Below, piece after piece: positions 61,011 through 64,000 of a stretch of DNA of 64,000 nt; position 1 is the stretch's first letter, and each line of letters starts with the position of its first letter. A program made the position numbers and the translations under genes. The notes under the pieces were generated by a model. That model did not search any database, was not told the DNA's origin, and was given only the letters and a program-made list of their open reading frames with translations. The DNA comes from Achromobacter dolens (GTDB taxonomy: Bacteria; Pseudomonadota; Gammaproteobacteria; Burkholderiales; Burkholderiaceae_B), in NCBI RefSeq assembly GCF_902859745.1, contig NZ_CADIJW010000014.1:1-64000 (forward strand), given 5' to 3'.

Positions 61011-61892
61011 ATGTTGGAACAACAATTCGTTAACGCCTTGTCGCTGGGCTGTGTGTACGCACTGTTCGCGCTGGGCTTCACGCTGGTATTCGGCGTGCTC
61101 GGGGTGATCAACCTCGCGCATGGCGCCGTCTTCATGGTGGGGGCCTACGCGGCGCTCTCCGTGGTGCAGCATTTCGGCCTGCCCCTGTGGGCGGCGCTGA
61201 TGGTGGCATTTTTCGTCGCCGGCTTCACCGGGGTCATCATCGACTACCTGGTGCTCAAGCCGCTGCGCAAGCGTAATGCTCCCCACCTGATCCCCATGAT
61301 CGCCACGATCGGCGTGGGCATCATCCTGAACAATGGCGCGCAAGGCATCTTCGGCGCCAGCAACCTGCGCTTCCCGCACGGCACCGTGCCCGAGGAAGTC
61401 ATCGAGATCGCCGGCCTGCACCTGACCGTGATCGAACTTGGCATCATCTTCCTGTCGTTCGCGCTGATGGCCCTGCTGATGTTCGTGATGCGTCGCACGC
61501 AGTTCGGCCGCGCCCTGCGCGCCATTGCCGAATCGCCCAAGGCCGCCTGGCTGCTGGGCATCAACGTCGAAAAGCTCTTCATCACCACCTCGTTCGCCGC
61601 CGCCGCTTTGGGCGGTGTCGCGGGCGTGCTGATCGGCCTGTACTCGAACGCGCTGTTCCCGCTGATGGGCCAGCCGATGCTGCACAAGGGCATCGCGGTC
61701 ATCATCCTGGGCGGCATGGGCGACATTCGTGGCGCCATGCTGGGCGGGCTGTTCCTGGGCTTCGCGGAAGTGCTGTCGGTGGCCTACATCGGCTCCACCA
61801 TGCGCGACGCGGTGGCATTCGGCCTGCTGTTCCTGATCCTGCTGGTGCGCCCGCAAGGTCTGTTCGGCAAAGTGGTTCAACGCAAGGCTTGA
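61011..61892 (+). CDS. livH: Branched-chain amino acid ABC permease LivH
   Basis: A 293-residue permease with about eight membrane helices. SLGCVYALFALGFTLVFGVLGVINLAHG near the N terminus (read in two parts) and GRALRAIAESPKAAWLLGINV, the ATPase-docking loop, are typical of LivH. It forms the transmembrane pore with LivM. livM starts two bases after its stop. Confidence 0.94.
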   Translation: MLEQQFVNALSLGCVYALFALGFTLVFGVLGVINLAHGAVFMVGAYAALSVVQHFGLPLWAALMVAFFVAGFTGVIIDYLVLKPLRKRNAPHLIPMIATIGVGIILNNGAQGIFGASNLRFPHGTVPEEVIEIAGLHLTVIELGIIFLSFALMALLMFVMRRTQFGRALRAIAESPKAAWLLGINVEKLFITTSFAAAALGGVAGVLIGLYSNALFPLMGQPMLHKGIAVIILGGMGDIRGAMLGGLFLGFAEVLSVAYIGSTMRDAVAFGLLFLILLVRPQGLFGKVVQRKA

Positions 61893-61894
61893 GT

Positions 61895-62761
61895 ATGAGC
61901 GGATTCGAAAACTTCTGGGCCATCTATGGCAACCTGGTGCTGACGCTCGGCACCAACGCCCTGCTGGCCCTCTCCATCTGGCTGACGCTTGCCTGCGGCA
62001 TGCTGGCCATGGCCAATGCGGCCTTCATGGGCATCGGCGCCTACGCGGCGGCGTTGCTCACCATGAACTACGACGTCTCGTTCCCGGTCGCGCTGGCCGG
62101 CGGCATGGCGGCGCCGGCCCTGGTGGCGGCGTTGATCGGCTTGCCGACCTTGCGGCTGTCAGGGGTCTACCTCGCCATGGCCACGCTGGGCTTTGGCGAA
62201 GTGGTGCGGGTGACGGTGCTGAACACCGAGTCGATCACCGGCGGCGCGCTGGGCCTGAACGGCATTCCGCAACTGACGCAGTGGTGGCACGTCATCCTGG
62301 CGGTCGTCATCGTGCTGTTCGTGCTGTGGCGAGTGCGCGCCTCCAAGATCGGACGCGCCTTCGAGGCCATCCGCGGCGACGAGACCGCGGCCGGCCTGAT
62401 GGGCATCGACGTGCGCGCCAACAAGATGCTGGCCTTCGTGGCGGGCGCCATGATCGCCGGCCTGGCCGGCGCGCTCAATGCGCACCTGACCTTCTTCATC
62501 GGCCCCAACGAATACGGCTTCGACCGTGGCGTGGAAATCCTGACGATGGCCATCCTGGGCGGTATCGGCGGCCTGGCCGGCCCCGTGCTGGGCAGCTTCA
62601 TCATCACCGTGCTGCCGGAGTTGCTGCGCGGCTTCGCGGATTTCCGCCTGGTCATCAACGGAGTGATCCTGGTGGTGATTGTGCTGTTCCTGCCGCAAGG
62701 CATCTGGGATCCGGCGCGCTTCAAGCGCTGGATGCGTCAAGGAGGCAAGCGCCATGCTTGA
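61895..62761 (+). CDS. livM: Branched-chain amino acid ABC permease LivM
   Basis: A 288-residue permease of the LivM type, recognised by LTLACGMLAMANAAFMGIGAYAAAL (in sections), LPTLRLSGVYLAMATLGFGE and the docking loop GRAFEAIRGDETAAGLMGID. It is shorter than E. coli LivM (425), as in many soil betaproteobacteria. ATG 61895 has no strong ribosome-binding site of its own and depends on livH coupling. It overlaps livG by eight bases. Confidence 0.93.
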   Translation: MSGFENFWAIYGNLVLTLGTNALLALSIWLTLACGMLAMANAAFMGIGAYAAALLTMNYDVSFPVALAGGMAAPALVAALIGLPTLRLSGVYLAMATLGFGEVVRVTVLNTESITGGALGLNGIPQLTQWWHVILAVVIVLFVLWRVRASKIGRAFEAIRGDETAAGLMGIDVRANKMLAFVAGAMIAGLAGALNAHLTFFIGPNEYGFDRGVEILTMAILGGIGGLAGPVLGSFIITVLPELLRGFADFRLVINGVILVVIVLFLPQGIWDPARFKRWMRQGGKRHA

Positions 62762-63542
62762 GCTGACCTCCGTTTCCAAGAGCTTCGGCGGCCTGCACGT
62801 GCTGCATGACGTCAGCCTGTCGGTGCCCGAAGGCGCGATCTTCGGCCTGATCGGACCCAACGGCGCCGGCAAGACCACGGTGTTCAACCTGATCACCGGG
62901 CTGCTGCCGCCCAGCGGCGGCGGCATCGCCTTCAATGGCGAGAGCCTGCTGCGTCGCAAGCCGCATGCCATCACCCGCATGGGCATCGCCCGCACCTTCC
63001 AGAACATCCGTCTCTTCAAGGAGATGACGCTGCTGGAAAACGTGGTGGTGGGCGCCTACCGCCACATGAACTACGGCTTTCCCAGTCTCTTGCTGGGCCT
63101 GCCGGGCTACCGCGAGCATGAAAAGCGCGCCCGCGAGCGCGCCCACGAGCTGCTGACGTGGATGCGCCTGGATCACAAGGCCAACGACCTGGCCGACAAC
63201 CTGTCGTACGGCGAGCAGCGCCGCCTGGAGCTGGCGCGCGCGCTGGCCACTGAGCCCAAGCTGCTGCTGCTGGACGAGCCGGTCGCTGGCATGAACACCG
63301 GCGAGCGCGCCGAGCTGATGCGCGAGATCCTGGCGATCCGCGACCGCGGCTACACCATCCTCATGATCGAGCACGACATGCGCTTCGTGATGGGGCTGTG
63401 CGAACGCATCGCGGTGCTGAACTTCGGCAAGATCATCGCTTGCGGCGGGCCTGAAGAGATCCGCAACAACGAGCAGGTCATCGAGGCCTACCTGGGCCGC
63501 GAGGACGACGACGATACCGACAACGCGGAGGCCGCACAATGA
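62754..63542 (+). CDS. livG: Branched-chain amino acid ABC ATPase LivG
   Basis: A 262-residue ATPase. Walker A is GPNGAGKTT, the signature is LSYGEQRRLELA, Walker B is LLLLDEPVAGMN and the switch region is MIEHDMRFVMGLC, all in the LivG form. AAGGAGG precedes ATG 62754. The short acidic C-terminal tail (DDDDTDN) is unremarkable. Its stop overlaps the livF start (ATGA). Confidence 0.95.
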   Translation: MLELTSVSKSFGGLHVLHDVSLSVPEGAIFGLIGPNGAGKTTVFNLITGLLPPSGGGIAFNGESLLRRKPHAITRMGIARTFQNIRLFKEMTLLENVVVGAYRHMNYGFPSLLLGLPGYREHEKRARERAHELLTWMRLDHKANDLADNLSYGEQRRLELARALATEPKLLLLDEPVAGMNTGERAELMREILAIRDRGYTILMIEHDMRFVMGLCERIAVLNFGKIIACGGPEEIRNNEQVIEAYLGREDDDDTDNAEAAQ

Positions 63543-64000
63543 GCAGCGCAATGCTGGAAGTCCGCGGACTCGAGGTCAACTACGGCCACATCGAAGCCGT
63601 CCGCGGCATCGACCTGGACCTGGAAGCCAAGGAAATCACCGCCCTGGTCGGCGCCAACGGCGCCGGCAAGTCGACCACGCTGCTGGCGCTGTCGGGCCTG
63701 CTGCCCAAGGCGCGCGGCAAGATCCTGTTCGAAGGCGAGGACGTCACCAACCTGGCGCCGCACCAACTGGTGGCGCGCGGCATCGTCCAGGTGCCGGAAG
63801 GCCGGGCCATCCTCACCACCATGACCGTGCTGGAGAACCTCGAGCTGGGCGCCTACCGCCGCGGCCTGAAGAACATCGACTCGGACCTGGAATACGTCTT
63901 CAACCTGTTCCCGCGCCTGAAAGAGCGAATCACCGGCATCGCCGGCAACCTCTCCGGCGGCGAACAGCAGATGCTGGCGATCGGCCGCGCCCTGATGGCC
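63539..64000 (+). CDS. livF: Branched-chain amino acid ABC ATPase LivF, 3' end beyond the window
   Basis: The first 154 residues of a LivF ATPase. Walker A is GANGAGKST and the signature is LSGGEQQMLAIGRAL just before the window ends. VPEGRAILTTMTVLENLELG is the LivF version of the Q-loop region. The start overlaps livG by four bases. The remaining 80 or so residues are outside the window. Confidence 0.94.
   Translation, partial: MSSAMLEVRGLEVNYGHIEAVRGIDLDLEAKEITALVGANGAGKSTTLLALSGLLPKARGKILFEGEDVTNLAPHQLVARGIVQVPEGRAILTTMTVLENLELGAYRRGLKNIDSDLEYVFNLFPRLKERITGIAGNLSGGEQQMLAIGRALMA

Noticed and set aside
1-64000. tRNA, rRNA, IS elements and prophage genes
   Set aside because: I looked for the T-loop pattern, transposase or integrase motifs and phage structural genes and found none that I could support.

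Overview
The window is about 67% G+C and reads as the chromosome of a betaproteobacterium of the Alcaligenaceae (Achromobacter/Bordetella type). The evidence is the gene content: a Bug-family TctC binding protein, a lysine/alanine-rich H1-like histone, a fused indolepyruvate ferredoxin oxidoreductase beside an Lrp regulator, and the mpl-esterase-rnb and tonB-like-aroE-mtgA-lptG-apaH blocks. I see no IS element, prophage, integrase, CRISPR array, rRNA or tRNA. Genus is an inference; nothing here proves it.

Layout. 0-2.7 kb: the 3' part of a pyrB homologue, a pyrC homologue and plsC. Both pyrimidine proteins have lost family catalytic or metal-binding residues. 2.8-7.4 kb (minus): apaH, lptG, mtgA, aroE and a TonB-like gene, tightly overlapped. 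7.4-14.8 kb (minus): an Fbp-type ABC importer (ATPase, double permease, binding protein) preceded by a TctD-like response regulator and a histidine kinase that carries a whole extra binding protein at its C terminus. 14.8-15.84 kb: a gene-free kilobase with two copies of a hairpin repeat and a short tandem repeat. 15.84-19.8 kb (minus): rnb, a YqiA-like esterase, mpl. 19.9-27 kb (plus): a TlpA-like thioredoxin, aroQ, accB, accC, prmA, a zinc-ribbon membrane protein, a PfkB kinase and a SlyB-like lipoprotein.

27.4-31.6 kb (plus) is a complete D-alanylation operon, dltC-dltD-dltX-like-dltB-dltA, including a 68-residue microprotein ending in F-x-Y-x-x-F. 31.7-41.4 kb (minus): YggT, H1-like histone, nrdB, nrdA (tandem NrdR boxes upstream) and the indolepyruvate oxidoreductase, divergent from lrp. 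42-42.5 kb holds the third hairpin-repeat copy. 42.5-49 kb: tctC, an alpha/beta hydrolase divergent from a LysR regulator, a small lipoprotein, an MFS exporter and gltX. 49-55 kb: a Pat-like acyl-CoA-synthetase/GNAT protein, then an isochorismatase with a nitrate/sulfonate-type ABC importer. 55-58 kb: carboxylesterase, yjgA/darP, pmbA. 58-64 kb: an orphan TRAP binding protein whose ligand-site segment is replaced by hexapeptide repeats, then livK, tandem terminators and livH-livM-livG-livF (livF runs off the end).

The most unusual items are: (1) three hairpin elements whose conserved 94-112 nt loops are held by 31-33 bp arms that differ in sequence between copies yet stay complementary within each copy; (2) the histidine kinase-binding protein fusion next to its free paralogue and transporter; (3) the DltX-like microprotein in a Gram-negative dlt operon; (4) the remodelled TRAP binding protein; (5) the degenerate PyrB-PyrC pair. 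Start sites were chosen from homology, overlaps and ribosome-binding sites; functions come from motifs read by eye, without database searches.
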